64,000 nucleotides of DNA from Paenibacillus lupini (GCF_011761355.1 NZ_JAASRW010000002.1:833479-897478); one strand, 5' to 3'; counted from the first letter of the stretch, positions 1 through 9,631 are shown. Numbers and translations: made by a program. Notes: generated from the sequence alone by a model not told the origin.

Positions 1-1
1 A

Positions 2-2182
2 ACGCAGCCAAGAATCTACACGTATGATGATAACGTCAGAAACGAAGACGGCAAAGATAAATGGCTGAATGACCTGGGAATGGGACATGTGGATGTGGCG
101 GACAACTGGTCGCTGCTTACCAAATATGCCAGCGAGATTAACGGTATTGTCGTTTATGACGATGCCTTACAGGATACGGTCAACCTGGCTACAACAATTG
201 CTGCCCAATCCGGCGCAATAGTTGCACCGCCAAGTCTGGTCAGCAAACTGACTTCCGCGCCGTACAATCTGCCGATTCTGGATGATTTGCGCGGGGATTT
301 CAGCACGAAGCTTGAAGTGTATCAATATTTGCATGATCATTATTGGTCCTCGCTCTCTCATAACCTCATTATTGGTTTGAGTCCTGGAATCAAAGGCGCT
401 CTTCGCGATTATGCTACGGCAACCGGCGCGGCAGTCATCTGGCTTAATCCGTCTGTCCCGGCAGAGAAAACCCTGCTGCAAAGCTTCTTCTCGGATATGC
501 CTGCTGGCAACGGTGTATACATGGGCTGGTGGCCGGATGAGGCGATCGGCGTTCAAGCCGCTTCCGAATATGGTATCTCTACGATTGCGAGCGACTGGTC
601 CTCCAACTTGACGGTATTCGGAGGTGCTTCCAGGGAGGTTAATGTAAAGCCGGTGCCGGATAAACCGCCGCTTCAGAACAAAATTTACGTCTCGCTCATC
701 TTGAGCGATGGCGATAACCTGCAGTATATGGAACACCGCTTCAAGAAAATTTGGGACTCGCCTAACCGCGGAACAGTACCGCTTGGCTGGACAGTGTCGC
801 CGGCTATGCTTGATGCGATGCCTGGCGTGTTGAACTATTTGTATGAGACCGCTACGCCTAATGATGCGCTTATTGCGGGGCCTTCCGGGTTTGGTTATAC
901 TTATCCGAATGCATGGGCGAATCAAGCCTATCTAGATAAATTTGTTTCTATATCGAATGATTATATGGATCGTGCAGGCTTAAAGGTCGCTACGATCTGG
1001 AATACCATTACCGGCGGCATTAATCCAAACGTAGGTGAAAGCTTTGCGCAATATGCGCCGTCTTTATTAGGCTTAACGGGTCAAAACGCAGGCAGCCCAA
1101 TTAAAGTCTACGGCAACTCGCTGCCAACGCAGGGATTAAGCGCAACGTATTGTTATTCCGAGGCTACGATTATTTCCGAAATTAATCACGCGATTGCTGG
1201 CTGGGATGGAGCTGCTCCTCGTTTTGTGAGCATTCAATCTAATCCGTGGGATGTTAACTATCAAATGATCGAAAATGCGGTCAATAACTTCAGCAGCAAC
1301 AGCGATATCGTGTTTGTTAGACCGGATACTTATTTCCAATTAATGCGCGAAAATAACCAACTTCCTATCGATCCGTCTACAGTCGTACAGCAATATGAAG
1401 CGGAAACGGCTTTCTCGCATGAAACAGGTGCCGCGAGCGGCAGCGACTGGTCGGCAAACGTAAGCGATAACGCTGCTGGCAGCATGCTGTCCGGCAATTT
1501 AGACAATACCATTCCGGCTGGCAGCAATACGGTCACCTTCAAGATGAAGATTGATTCCAATACAGGTATTAACGATAATGTTGTTACGCTTTCTGTTCGG
1601 GATCATGTGTCTAATAAGACCCTTGCTTCGGTTGATGTGTACCGCAACCAGTTCAAAGCAAATAATACGTATCAGAACTTCAGCTTGTCCTTTAACAATC
1701 CTTCCGGAAGCAGCCTGGAGTTCAAGGCTGATTACCTGGATAAAGCAACAATTAGTATTGATAATGTGACGGTAACAAAAAGGGTTGGCAAGTATGAGGC
1801 CGAAGGTTCTATCGTGGGACATGAACAGGGACATGCGAGCGGGGACGGCTGGCAGGCAGCGCCATCGCTTGATGGTACAGGGTATATGCTGATCAGTCCT
1901 AATGATGCGAATATTTCGATTGGGAAGCATATGATTACTTATCGAATGAAGATCGATAACAACACATCCGACAAAGACGTAGTGGCCGTTATTGATGTTT
2001 GGGATCCAGCTTCTAAATCCGTTGTGAAACAGGAGAAGATTACAAGGAAGCAGTTCGCATCAGTGAACCAATACCAAGATTTCAGCTTGTCCTTTGACCA
2101 TACTCAAAACAAGAATCTTGAGTTTAGAGTATGGTATGCGGATAAGGCGACGTTAACGGTGGATAACGTAACGGTTAACTAG
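2..2182 (+). CDS. GxGYxYP-family putative glycoside hydrolase with two C-terminal carbohydrate-binding-like repeats (5' truncated)
   Basis: The reading frame is open to the left edge, so the N-terminus lies outside the window; the ATG at 80 is internal. The family-defining motif GFGYTYP is encoded near 884-904, within the segment that names the GxGYxYP putative glycoside hydrolase family. From about 1390 two homologous beta-rich units follow (about 1390-1780 and 1790-2180). Each starts YEAE and ends in an (D)NVTV strand, like repeated carbohydrate-binding modules. Probably a secreted enzyme acting on a polysaccharide, but its signal peptide is not visible and no substrate is known to me for this family. 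It is followed by a good terminator. Confidence 0.85.
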   Translation, partial: TQPRIYTYDDNVRNEDGKDKWLNDLGMGHVDVADNWSLLTKYASEINGIVVYDDALQDTVNLATTIAAQSGAIVAPPSLVSKLTSAPYNLPILDDLRGDFSTKLEVYQYLHDHYWSSLSHNLIIGLSPGIKGALRDYATATGAAVIWLNPSVPAEKTLLQSFFSDMPAGNGVYMGWWPDEAIGVQAASEYGISTIASDWSSNLTVFGGASREVNVKPVPDKPPLQNKIYVSLILSDGDNLQYMEHRFKKIWDSPNRGTVPLGWTVSPAMLDAMPGVLNYLYETATPNDALIAGPSGFGYTYPNAWANQAYLDKFVSISNDYMDRAGLKVATIWNTITGGINPNVGESFAQYAPSLLGLTGQNAGSPIKVYGNSLPTQGLSATYCYSEATIISEINHAIAGWDGAAPRFVSIQSNPWDVNYQMIENAVNNFSSNSDIVFVRPDTYFQLMRENNQLPIDPSTVVQQYEAETAFSHETGAASGSDWSANVSDNAAGSMLSGNLDNTIPAGSNTVTFKMKIDSNTGINDNVVTLSVRDHVSNKTLASVDVYRNQFKANNTYQNFSLSFNNPSGSSLEFKADYLDKATISIDNVTVTKRVGKYEAEGSIVGHEQGHASGDGWQAAPSLDGTGYMLISPNDANISIGKHMITYRMKIDNNTSDKDVVAVIDVWDPASKSVVKQEKITRKQFASVNQYQDFSLSFDHTQNKNLEFRVWYADKATLTVDNVTVN

Positions 2183-2198
2183 GTGAATCAAAATGTAA

Positions 2199-2237
2199 GC
2201 AGCTACTCAACCTTTCTGGTGGGTAGTTGCTTTTTTT
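2199..2237 (+). terminator. Rho-independent terminator after the GxGYxYP gene
   Basis: Imperfect inverted repeat GCAGCTACTC / GGGTAGTTGC followed by seven T residues, 17 bases after the stop codon. Confidence 0.85.
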
Positions 2238-2251
2238 GCAATATAAGCAAC

Positions 2252-2295
2252 AAAAAAGAAGCATACACACTTAGAAATCTAAGTGCGGATGCTTA
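2252..2295 (-). terminator. Rho-independent terminator of the vWA lipoprotein gene
   Basis: On the minus strand the arms AAGCAT and ATGCTT enclose a second stem CACTTAG / CTAAGTG, followed by CTTTTTTG. It lies just downstream of the minus-strand stop at 2303. Confidence 0.85.
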
Positions 2296-2302
2296 CTCGC
2301 AT

Positions 2303-3661
2303 TCATTTTGTTTTCTTAGTTGTCAGGTCTTCGATTTGTTTATCTCCTTCATCCTTAATATCGTCATATACGTTAGTTCCGTTTTTCGTAACTTCATTAT
2401 ACAGGCGTTTCCCGGTGTCGCGAGCATAGTTCATGGCGAAATTTTTACGCTCGGTAATCATTTGTAAGAGCTCGCTATGGGGGACGTTTATGTCATTTTT
2501 GGTCTCTAGATATCTCAAAGCTGCAAGCAGATTCGTATTTTCTGTAACGATCAAACCTTGCATTGTTTCTTGGGCTACATTGATTTCCCCTTGTTTCTGC
2601 TCCTTTTGTATGTTTGCCTGGCCTTCTCCTTGTTCTTTCCATCTGATCCACTCGCCGCGTAATTTATCATAGGCTTTATCTAGATAATTTTTGAGTGATT
2701 CGTCGTTATCGACGAAAGTAAATTCGCCGCCGCCGGCTGCAGCAACTTGCTTAAGTAGTTTCTGTCCTTCGGTATCCACGTCAAAACCAATAATATTCAC
2801 GACGGTCTTCACTTTAGCTTGATTGAGTTCTTTGGCAATTTGCGCCGGATTGCCTCCGCAGGTTTCAATACCGTCGCTTACCACATAGACAAGGGAATTA
2901 GTTGTTTCCGGATTAATATCTTGTTTGACGGATTTTAGGGCATTGGCAATCGGTGTCCATCCGGCTGGTTTTATTGGTTCAAGAGCCTTGCCGATTTGAT
3001 CCGCCTGGTCGCCTTGACCATGGAAAATTTCTTCCGTACTGTTGCATGATACTTCTTTATCTTTTTCACTTGCCGTGCCTTTATTTCCATAAACTCGTAG
3101 AGATACTTCCGCATTATCGGGCATTTTTTCTGCAAAGCTCTGAATTGCTTCTTTTGCGGAATCCATTTTCGAAATTCCGTTGATCTTTGCCTGCATGCTG
3201 CCACTGGCATCAAGCAAGATTGAAATGTGCAGCTTCTTGCTTTCGGGTAATGTCATATTGCCATTTGGTCGTTCATTATTAACTCTAATTTCAGTTTCAA
3301 AATTGATGAACGTGGTCACATAAGGGCGATAGTCTTCGGCTAAAAGGAGCAGCAGTTCTTCTGCGTATTGATCAGCTGTCAAATCGCTTGGCAATTGATC
3401 CAAGGCCGCTTGGACGTTCTGTTCGTTGTAGTTCGCACCGGCAAACTTTCCTGGAGCTTTCATTAATTGCTCTTCCGCTGTTAAGGACGTCTGTGGTTCG
3501 CTCTGGTTGGCATCCACTGGGGCTAGGGTGTCTGAGCTCGGTTCATCTTGATCTGCATTTGATGAACTCTGGTTTATCGGGACATTCTTTGCCGGTTCAT
3601 TGCTGCAGCCAGCAAGGAAAACGATTAAGGTAACAACGATTAAGATCGACCATCGATTCAT
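2303..3661 (-). CDS. von Willebrand factor A domain lipoprotein
   Basis: 452 residues. The N-terminal hydrophobic segment ends in the lipobox LAGC (Cys about residue 19), so this should be a membrane-anchored lipoprotein on the outer face. A low-complexity Ser/Gln/Asp linker follows, then a vWA domain starting near residue 145 with the MIDAS motif DASGS. Downstream vWA positions (GWTPIANAL, VVSDGIETC) are also present. It resembles the YwmC/YwmD type of Bacillus vWA lipoproteins. The C-terminal ~110 residues are charged and probably helical. Start ATG at 3661 has GGAGGT upstream. The partner protein is unknown. Confidence 0.85.
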   Translation of the reverse strand: MNRWSILIVVTLIVFLAGCSNEPAKNVPINQSSSNADQDEPSSDTLAPVDANQSEPQTSLTAEEQLMKAPGKFAGANYNEQNVQAALDQLPSDLTADQYAEELLLLLAEDYRPYVTTFINFETEIRVNNERPNGNMTLPESKKLHISILLDASGSMQAKINGISKMDSAKEAIQSFAEKMPDNAEVSLRVYGNKGTASEKDKEVSCNSTEEIFHGQGDQADQIGKALEPIKPAGWTPIANALKSVKQDINPETTNSLVYVVSDGIETCGGNPAQIAKELNQAKVKTVVNIIGFDVDTEGQKLLKQVAAAGGGEFTFVDNDESLKNYLDKAYDKLRGEWIRWKEQGEGQANIQKEQKQGEINVAQETMQGLIVTENTNLLAALRYLETKNDINVPHSELLQMITERKNFAMNYARDTGKRLYNEVTKNGTNVYDDIKDEGDKQIEDLTTKKTK

Positions 3662-4108
3662 CTCTACCTCCGAGAAATTTTTTTGTACGCCTCAACAAGA
3701 CTTCAGGTTAGATTATATTTCCTAATTTCTCCAGTATCAACTGTTAATCAAAATCCTGAGCAAATATTAAGAATAGGAAGGAACAAAGATGGGGTAGCTA
3801 ATGGACAGATTACTATAATGCAAAAGCCTATCATTTGGGCGCTTGCCAACTCTTCCAAAACGAAAGTGGCTAAGATCGGTTCGATCTTGTCCATCGGGCA
3901 CCGTTTGATTTTATCCGAGCATTCATGATTCGACCGTATCCCGGAATTCCCGGGTGATCAGCCGCTGGCGTGCACGGATTTTTATTCGCCGTTCAATTAT
4001 TTCTATAGATGGGCGAAATTTGCAAATTAATCTAGAAAGCATTACTTTAAAAAGACTAAGCATTTGTGAAAGCCATTGATTTCAAACAATCGAGGAGAGA
4101 CCACCCAG
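3662..4108. other. Gene-poor stretch with a possible protein remnant
   Basis: About 450 bases between the vWA gene and the GDSL hydrolase gene with no convincing gene. An open stretch starting at 3683 is interrupted by TGA at 3926-3928. The same frame then continues for 33 protein-like codons (3929-4030) rich in aromatic residues and ending in TAA. This could be the tail of a decayed gene, but there is no recognisable domain and chance cannot be excluded. Confidence 0.3.
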
Positions 4109-4936
4109 ATGAGACCGTTATCCTCTGAAAACTTATGGAGAATCATCGGCATTTCCGCCGTTTTGTCGACCCTGTTGCTGCTCGCGGGGTTTGGATTCGC
4201 AGTCAAGGACATGCTTTATCCGAAAGGTGAGGTGTTCGAGGGAAGAGCGAACGTGCCGGCGCTGCCGGCGGGAGGAAAGCTGAGCGAAGGCAAGGACATT
4301 GCGATCACGGCCATCGGCGACTCACTGACGAAAGGAACCGGTGACGCGTCTGGCGAGGGTTACGTCAAGCAGGTCGTCGCGCTGCTGAAGCAGAAATATC
4401 CGGACACGTCCGTGCGGCTCAATAACAATTTGGCCGTCAACGGTTTGAAAGCCGATCGGCTGGAGCAACTGCTGGAAACCGATAAGGGCTACAGCTTCGC
4501 GCTCAGGCAGGCGAATGTAATCGTCTTCACCATCGGCGGGAATGATCTGTTCCAGATCGCCTCGGGCACTAGTCCGGTCAAGGCAGCGGGCGAATTAAAC
4601 CTGAATAAGCTGAAGGCCGAGCTGCCAAAGGATCTAAAACGGCTGGCGCATGTCTTGAAGCGGCTGCATGCGATCAATCCCAATGTGCAGGTCGTGTACG
4701 TCGGCTTGTACAATCCGTTCTACGATATCCCGGAATATCGTGGCGGCTCGCTTCAGATCCAGCAGTGGAACGAACGGGCGTACGCGCTGCTTCACCAATA
4801 CCCCAACATGACGATGGTCCCGACGTTCGATCTGTTCGAGAACGCGATCGGACGGTACCTGTCGTCGGATCATTTTCATCCCAATCACGACGGGTACGCA
4901 CAAATCGCCGCCCGTATCGTGCAGTCATTGGAATAG
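4109..4936 (+). CDS. SGNH/GDSL-family hydrolase, membrane-anchored
   Basis: 275 residues from ATG 4109, chosen over a TTG at 4076 because GAGGAGA lies 10 bases upstream. One transmembrane segment (residues ~10-30) is followed by an SGNH hydrolase domain. Block I is AIGDSLTKG with the nucleophile Ser, block III is IGGNDLF (Gly/Asn oxyanion residues) and block V is DHFHPNHDGY with the catalytic Asp-His. It resembles Bacillus YpmR-type lipases/esterases facing the outside. The substrate is unknown. It lies 12 bases ahead of the ABC transporter pair and shares their higher GC content, so the three genes may be one operon. Confidence 0.9.
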   Translation: MRPLSSENLWRIIGISAVLSTLLLLAGFGFAVKDMLYPKGEVFEGRANVPALPAGGKLSEGKDIAITAIGDSLTKGTGDASGEGYVKQVVALLKQKYPDTSVRLNNNLAVNGLKADRLEQLLETDKGYSFALRQANVIVFTIGGNDLFQIASGTSPVKAAGELNLNKLKAELPKDLKRLAHVLKRLHAINPNVQVVYVGLYNPFYDIPEYRGGSLQIQQWNERAYALLHQYPNMTMVPTFDLFENAIGRYLSSDHFHPNHDGYAQIAARIVQSLE

Positions 4937-4948
4937 GAGGGAACGCGC

Positions 4949-5938
4949 ATGCAATACGAAAGACAGGAGGCAGGGCAGTCAGCCCATCAGGACGTCGTGC
5001 TGTTCGTGCGCAATATTAAGAAGCAAATCAGCGGCAAGACGATCATCAACGACATCACGTTCGAGGTCCGTGCCGGCGAAATCTTCGGGTTTCTCGGGCC
5101 GAACGGAGCCGGAAAAACGACAACGATTCGCATGCTCGTCGATTTGATTAAGCCGTCTTCGGGCGAGATTCTGATCTGTGGCGAAGATATCGGCCGACAT
5201 CCCGAAGCCGCGCTGCGTCACGTCGGGTGCATCGTCGAAAATCCTGAAGCCTATTCCTACCTAACGGGCTGGGAAAATCTCGAGCATTTCGCGCGCATGC
5301 AGCGCGGCATCGATAATGCACGCATTCGCGAAGTTGCAGCCATCGTTGGCCTCGACGCGCGCATCCACGATAAAGTAAGAACCTATTCGCTCGGCATGCG
5401 TCAGCGGCTCGGCATCGCGCAGGCGCTGCTCGGTCAGCCGAAGCTGCTCATTCTGGACGAACCTACGAATGGGCTCGATCCGAAAGGCATCAAGGAACTG
5501 CGGGAATTCGTCCGCATGCTGGCAGATCAGGGTATGAGTCTGTTCATCTCGAGCCACCTGCTGAGCGAGATCCAGATGATGTGCGACCGCGTTGCGATCA
5601 TTAGCCGCGGCAAGGTACTGGCCGTCGGTACGGTGGATGAGCTGATCCATGGCGCGGACAATTACGTCGTCTGGCAATTCGAGCAGCCGGAGGCGGGGCG
5701 TCGCTTGCTCGCCGGCGAGGGCGACGTTGAACTCGTGCTGGAGCACGAGCACCGGATCGACGAGAGCTTGCTCGCTGGGATGAAGGAGGCGCTCATAACG
5801 GCGATGAACCCGGATCGGATCTCGGCTCTGGTCGAGAAAGCGGTGCGCGCCGGCATCGGCATCGTGTCGGTGCACAGCATCGCGCCTACGCTGGAGCAGT
5901 TATTTTTACGGATGACAGAAGGTGAAAGCATTGAATAG
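4949..5938 (+). CDS. ABC exporter ATP-binding subunit (BcrA/CcmA type)
   Basis: 329 residues; start ATG 4949 preceded by GGAGG. Walker A GPNGAGKTTT, signature YSLGMRQRLG, Walker B LLILDEPTNGLDP and switch His in SSHLLSE are all intact. A C-terminal ~90-residue extension is typical of drug/antibiotic exporter ATPases paired with ABC-2 permeases. It overlaps the downstream permease gene by a few codons, so the two are translationally coupled. The exported substrate (a peptide antibiotic, lipid or other) cannot be read from sequence. Confidence 0.93.
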   Translation: MQYERQEAGQSAHQDVVLFVRNIKKQISGKTIINDITFEVRAGEIFGFLGPNGAGKTTTIRMLVDLIKPSSGEILICGEDIGRHPEAALRHVGCIVENPEAYSYLTGWENLEHFARMQRGIDNARIREVAAIVGLDARIHDKVRTYSLGMRQRLGIAQALLGQPKLLILDEPTNGLDPKGIKELREFVRMLADQGMSLFISSHLLSEIQMMCDRVAIISRGKVLAVGTVDELIHGADNYVVWQFEQPEAGRRLLAGEGDVELVLEHEHRIDESLLAGMKEALITAMNPDRISALVEKAVRAGIGIVSVHSIAPTLEQLFLRMTEGESIE

Positions 5939-6917
5939 ACTGCTCCCGCTCATACAAAACGAGACGCTCAAGATCTGGAAGAAGAAGCGGTTTTTCGTCA
6001 TCGTGCTCGTGCTGCTGACCCTCATTCCGATCTTTACGTATGCGCAGCTTCGCATCACCGAAACGAACAAGAAGAATTTCAAGGATTGGCGCAATCAGCT
6101 CGTGCAGCAAATCAGCGAATACCAAAACACGCTCTCGAGCGACAGGATCCCGGACGAATGGAAGCGTTCGCGGCAGATCGCTGTGCAGCAGCTTCAGTAT
6201 TACCTGGATCACGATGTCAATCCGAACTCACCGGACGGCGTCACGTTCACTCGAATCTTCCTATCGAACGCGGTGACGCTGTTCTTCCCGCTACTCGTCC
6301 TTGCCCTCGCTTCCGACCTTGTATCGGGTGAACGCACGTCGGGCACGATTAAGATGCTGCTGACGCGGCCCGTGCGTCGATGGAAGATCCTGTTCAGCAA
6401 ACTCGTGGCGCTAAGCCTCTACGTGTCATTGACTGTAGTGGTCAGCGCCGTTCTCTGTTATCTAATATCAGGCGCGCTATTGGGCTACAATGGGTGGGGA
6501 ATGCCCGTATTTACAGGTTTTTTCATCAATGGTTCGTCAGTCGAAAGTGGTCTCGTGCACGCGATTCCGCAATGGCTTTATCTGCTGATGGAAGCCGGGT
6601 TGATCTGGGTGTCGGCCATGACGGTGGCCTTGCTCGCGCTGATGGTGTCCGTGCTCGTGCGCAGCACGGCCGGGAGCATCGTGACGATGATGGCGGCCGT
6701 CATTTCCGGAACGATCTTATCGAGCATGGCTTCTTCTTGGCACAGTGCGAAATTCATCTTCTCTGTCAATCTGCAGCTGACGGATTATTTGGCAGGATCG
6801 CCGCCGCCGATCACGGGCATGTCGCTCGGTTTCTCGTTAGTCATTTTGGCCTGCTGGGGGATTATTTCCCTGGTCGTTTCGTTCTCCGTCTTTACGAGAC
6901 AGGATATCTTGAATTAG
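5931..6917 (+). CDS. ABC-2 type permease subunit
   Basis: About 328 residues. TTG 5931 is preferred because AGAAGGTGA sits 6 bases upstream; GTG 5922 is the alternative and adds three residues. An N-terminal membrane segment (RFFVIVLVLL region) is followed by a ~75-residue extracytoplasmic loop. About five more hydrophobic segments follow, including GERTSGTIKMLLTRPVRR, the ABC_2 permease signature between helices. It works with the preceding ATPase as a BcrB-like membrane subunit. A terminator follows 20 bases after the stop. Confidence 0.9.
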   Translation: MNRLLPLIQNETLKIWKKKRFFVIVLVLLTLIPIFTYAQLRITETNKKNFKDWRNQLVQQISEYQNTLSSDRIPDEWKRSRQIAVQQLQYYLDHDVNPNSPDGVTFTRIFLSNAVTLFFPLLVLALASDLVSGERTSGTIKMLLTRPVRRWKILFSKLVALSLYVSLTVVVSAVLCYLISGALLGYNGWGMPVFTGFFINGSSVESGLVHAIPQWLYLLMEAGLIWVSAMTVALLALMVSVLVRSTAGSIVTMMAAVISGTILSSMASSWHSAKFIFSVNLQLTDYLAGSPPPITGMSLGFSLVILACWGIISLVVSFSVFTRQDILN

Positions 6918-6936
6918 AACAGCTTAAAAAACATCA

Positions 6937-6967
6937 AGTAGCCGATTAATTGATTGGCTGCTTTTTT
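6937..6967 (+). terminator. Rho-independent terminator between convergent genes
   Basis: AGTAGCCGAT / TGATTGGCTGCT stem (with G-T pairs) followed by six T on the plus strand. It ends the ABC operon and may also serve the convergent phosphodiesterase gene. Confidence 0.75.
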
Positions 6968-6995
6968 GTGAAGTGAGTAGTTGATAAATTGGCAA

Positions 6996-7979
6996 CTACC
7001 GATTATAGGCTGGAGCAATCCGGTCGATCCGATTGGTCCAGATGACGCCCGAATAGCCGTCAGGCAAGCGTCTCAGATCTTCCATGGTATCAAAGCCGCT
7101 GGAAAAATCACTGCCATCCCCACCTAAAATCACAACCCGCGTATCTGCTTTTTTCATCCGATCTAGAAATTTGTCTGGCCATCCCCACAGGAACGGAGCA
7201 ATCTTCTCGGGAATATGTAATTCCGTATGTTTGCATGCGGCAGGTATATAACCCGTTGATCCGACGGCTAGATAAGGAATCAAGCATTTCTTCATTGTAG
7301 CTTTTGACATCACCCGCATATCGGGAAGCTTCTCTTTTAAGGCTGCAATTGGTTCATTTCCTCCATAAACGGCAAGCTTGCTTCTTTGATCTTCCGGTAA
7401 ATCAGTCAAATATTGAGCCAGGAGCCTGCCTTCTTGAGGATCATTGCTTTTTACATCAATAAGCAAGGATTTATCCGGAAAATGAGTTAATACCTCTGTT
7501 AACGAAGGCATTAGACCAATTCCTTTGCCTCGGAAAGGATAACTTTTGCCTCCGTCAGCCGTATACCCATAGCCAATATCAAACTGCTTCAATTCATCCA
7601 TCGTATAATCCCGGGTCACGCCTTTAGCGTTTGTCCGGCAGTCCAACGTCCAGTCGTGAAAAACAGCAAATTGATCATCTTTTGTAATATGAACATCAAA
7701 TTCAACGATATCTGCGCCTGCAGCAAAAGCCGCCTCCATTGAGGCAATCGTATTTTCTAAGTATGGGTACTCTGGCTTATAGATTCGCTCAGCTGTGCAG
7801 GTATCGTTCTGAATGTCTTCCATTGTAAAAGTTTGCGCCAGTCCGCGATGGGCAAGTAAAACCGGGCTGCCGCCTGACGGTTGGCTAAACAAGGAGGTAT
7901 TATTCAAAAAAATTAATACAACGAGTAATGCAATAATGATAAATGGTTTACTTTTAATCATCTTCCTAAATCGATTCAT
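6996..7979 (-). CDS. Glycerophosphodiester phosphodiesterase family protein
   Basis: 327 residues from ATG 7979 (AAGGAG upstream; an ORF start at 8042 lacks a ribosome site). One N-terminal membrane segment is followed by a GDPD TIM barrel. The opening motif LAHRGL and the metal/catalytic block FDVHITKDD...VFHDWTLDCRT match the family. It hydrolyses glycerophosphodiesters to glycerol-3-phosphate plus an alcohol, here probably outside the membrane as an anchored enzyme. The same fold also occurs in phospholipase D-like toxins, but nothing suggests that here. A monocistronic unit. Confidence 0.9.
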   Translation of the reverse strand: MNRFRKMIKSKPFIIIALLVVLIFLNNTSLFSQPSGGSPVLLAHRGLAQTFTMEDIQNDTCTAERIYKPEYPYLENTIASMEAAFAAGADIVEFDVHITKDDQFAVFHDWTLDCRTNAKGVTRDYTMDELKQFDIGYGYTADGGKSYPFRGKGIGLMPSLTEVLTHFPDKSLLIDVKSNDPQEGRLLAQYLTDLPEDQRSKLAVYGGNEPIAALKEKLPDMRVMSKATMKKCLIPYLAVGSTGYIPAACKHTELHIPEKIAPFLWGWPDKFLDRMKKADTRVVILGGDGSDFSSGFDTMEDLRRLPDGYSGVIWTNRIDRIAPAYNR

Positions 7980-8083
7980 GGGCTGCTCCTTCCAAGCTGA
8001 ACTGCATTTCAGCAGTTGCTCTAATTCTATCCATGCGATCAATCGGTTTCAATGATTACTTAGTTACGTTTGACTGATACGAC

Positions 8084-8121
8084 AAAAGAAAACCGCACTG
8101 CCATAAACGGCAAATGCGGTT
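8084..8121 (-). terminator. Rho-independent terminator of the MFS exporter gene
   Basis: Minus-strand AACCGCATTTGCC / GGCAGTGCGGTT stem followed by TTCTTTTG, downstream of the stop at 8131. Confidence 0.8.
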
Positions 8122-8130
8122 AAAAAATCA

Positions 8131-9363
8131 TTATTCTTTCCCATCTTTGACCGAGTACGTCTTCTGTGTCCTTAGAATAGGGAATAGCCCATACATCCAG
8201 ATGATAGCGACGGCTAGGGTGCCAACGCCGCCGATGACGGTCGCAGGCACGGCGCCAACTAATCCAGCCATCGTGCCGGACTCGAATTCGCCGAGCTGGT
8301 TCGATGTGCCAATGAACAGCGAATTGACGGCATTGACGCGGCCCTGCATCTCTTGTGGCGTGTTAACCTGTACGAGCGTCGAACGGATGACAACGCTGAC
8401 GACGTCTGAAGCGCCCGTGAGGAACAACGCGAAGAGCGATAGCCAGAGGTTACGGGAGACGCCAAACAGGATTGTTGCTAACGCGAAAATCACGAGCGAG
8501 GCAAATAGCGTCTTCCCGATGGCCTTCTCAACCGAATACCGCGTTAGGATCAGCGAAACGACGATCGCGCCGACTGCCGGCGCGGAGCGAAGCAGGCCTA
8601 GACCAAGCGAACCGGTCTTCAGGATATCCTCGGCAAAGATCGGCAGCAAAGCAGTAGCGCCGCCAAGCAGAACGGCGAACAGGTCGAGCGAGATGGTGCC
8701 CAGAATGATTTTGCGAGCAAATACGAACCGTAGTCCGCTGAAGAAGGTGTCCATGCTGATGGTTTCCAGCTTCTTCACGAAATGGACGGTCTTGACGAAG
8801 AAAATCAGCAAGGCGGATACCAGGAGTGCGACCAGGGTTGTCATGTAAGCAAAAGAAATGCCCCAGATGACGAGGACACCTCCAAGCGATGGGCCGACGA
8901 TCATTGCCGTTTGCATCGCCGAGGCGGACCAGGCTGCTGCCTTAGGCAACTGCTCGCGTTCCACGATGTCCGGCACGAGCGCGGCCGAAGCCGGGCCTTC
9001 AAAGGTACGGCAAGCGCCGAGAATAGCGGCGGCGATCAATAAATGGATAGGATCGAGCCAGCCCTGCATGCTTCCGATGACGAGCAAGACGACGACGGCG
9101 CTCTCCATTAGTTGACAAAGAAAGACGATAGTACGGCGATCGTAGCGATCCGCTGTCTGCCCCGCCGGCAGAGTCAGCAGCAGCATGGGCAAGAACTGAG
9201 CCAGGCCAACGAGGCCAAGTTTAAAGGCGCTGCCCGTCAGATCGTACATCTGCCAACCAATAGTGACGGACAAAATTTGAAAAGCACTAGCTGAGAAAAT
9301 CCGTGCGATCCATAAACGCAAGAACGAGCGGTTATGGAGGACGGACGAACTTTTTACACTCAA
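8131..9363 (-). CDS. MFS transporter, enterobactin-exporter-like (MFS_3) family
   Basis: 410 residues from TTG 9363, which has AAAGGA nine bases upstream; the longer ORF to 9429 adds a non-homologous tail. Roughly 12 hydrophobic segments. The N-terminus (LHNRSFLRLWIAR), the loop 2-3 motif GQTADRYDRR and the helix-8/9 region (LRSAPAVGAIV) are typical of transmembrane secretion effector/EntS-like exporters. Likely exports a small molecule such as a siderophore or drug by proton antiport. No biosynthetic genes adjoin it. The 268 bases upstream hold no gene; a short protein-like run (9533-9592 area) has no start. Confidence 0.88.
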   Translation of the reverse strand: MSVKSSSVLHNRSFLRLWIARIFSASAFQILSVTIGWQMYDLTGSAFKLGLVGLAQFLPMLLLTLPAGQTADRYDRRTIVFLCQLMESAVVVLLVIGSMQGWLDPIHLLIAAAILGACRTFEGPASAALVPDIVEREQLPKAAAWSASAMQTAMIVGPSLGGVLVIWGISFAYMTTLVALLVSALLIFFVKTVHFVKKLETISMDTFFSGLRFVFARKIILGTISLDLFAVLLGGATALLPIFAEDILKTGSLGLGLLRSAPAVGAIVVSLILTRYSVEKAIGKTLFASLVIFALATILFGVSRNLWLSLFALFLTGASDVVSVVIRSTLVQVNTPQEMQGRVNAVNSLFIGTSNQLGEFESGTMAGLVGAVPATVIGGVGTLAVAIIWMYGLFPILRTQKTYSVKDGKE

Positions 9364-9631
9364 GACAAGCCATCCTTTCTTGTTGTGCGAATGAGAGATA
9401 GAAAAATTAGGCCGAGTACATGGTTTCAACTTACCGAAACTTGTCTAGGTTTATTTAGTGTAATTATTTTAAATGAAAATGGAAGAAGAAGAAAGGGAAG
9501 TCCAGCCTATCCTATGATTCTCTTTACTCTATGAAATAGGCTTCGAGCAAGGCCATTGGAAGAACCAAGCCGTACAAGCCTTCATAGAATGAGTTAGCTT
9601 CACAATTCATCTATGAGAGGGGGAAACATGC

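Noticed and set aside
167..925. 252-residue reading frame antisense to the GxGYxYP gene
   Set aside because: Shadow of a strong coding frame; no ribosome site and no protein-like motifs. The same holds for the other long antisense frames, e.g. 5261-5875, 8114-8848 and 26907-27524.
9334..9592. Small gene between the MFS exporter and the NTTRR-F1-like gene
   Set aside because: The frames here lack starts with ribosome sites; a short protein-like run ending near 9592 has an in-frame stop just before it and could be chance.
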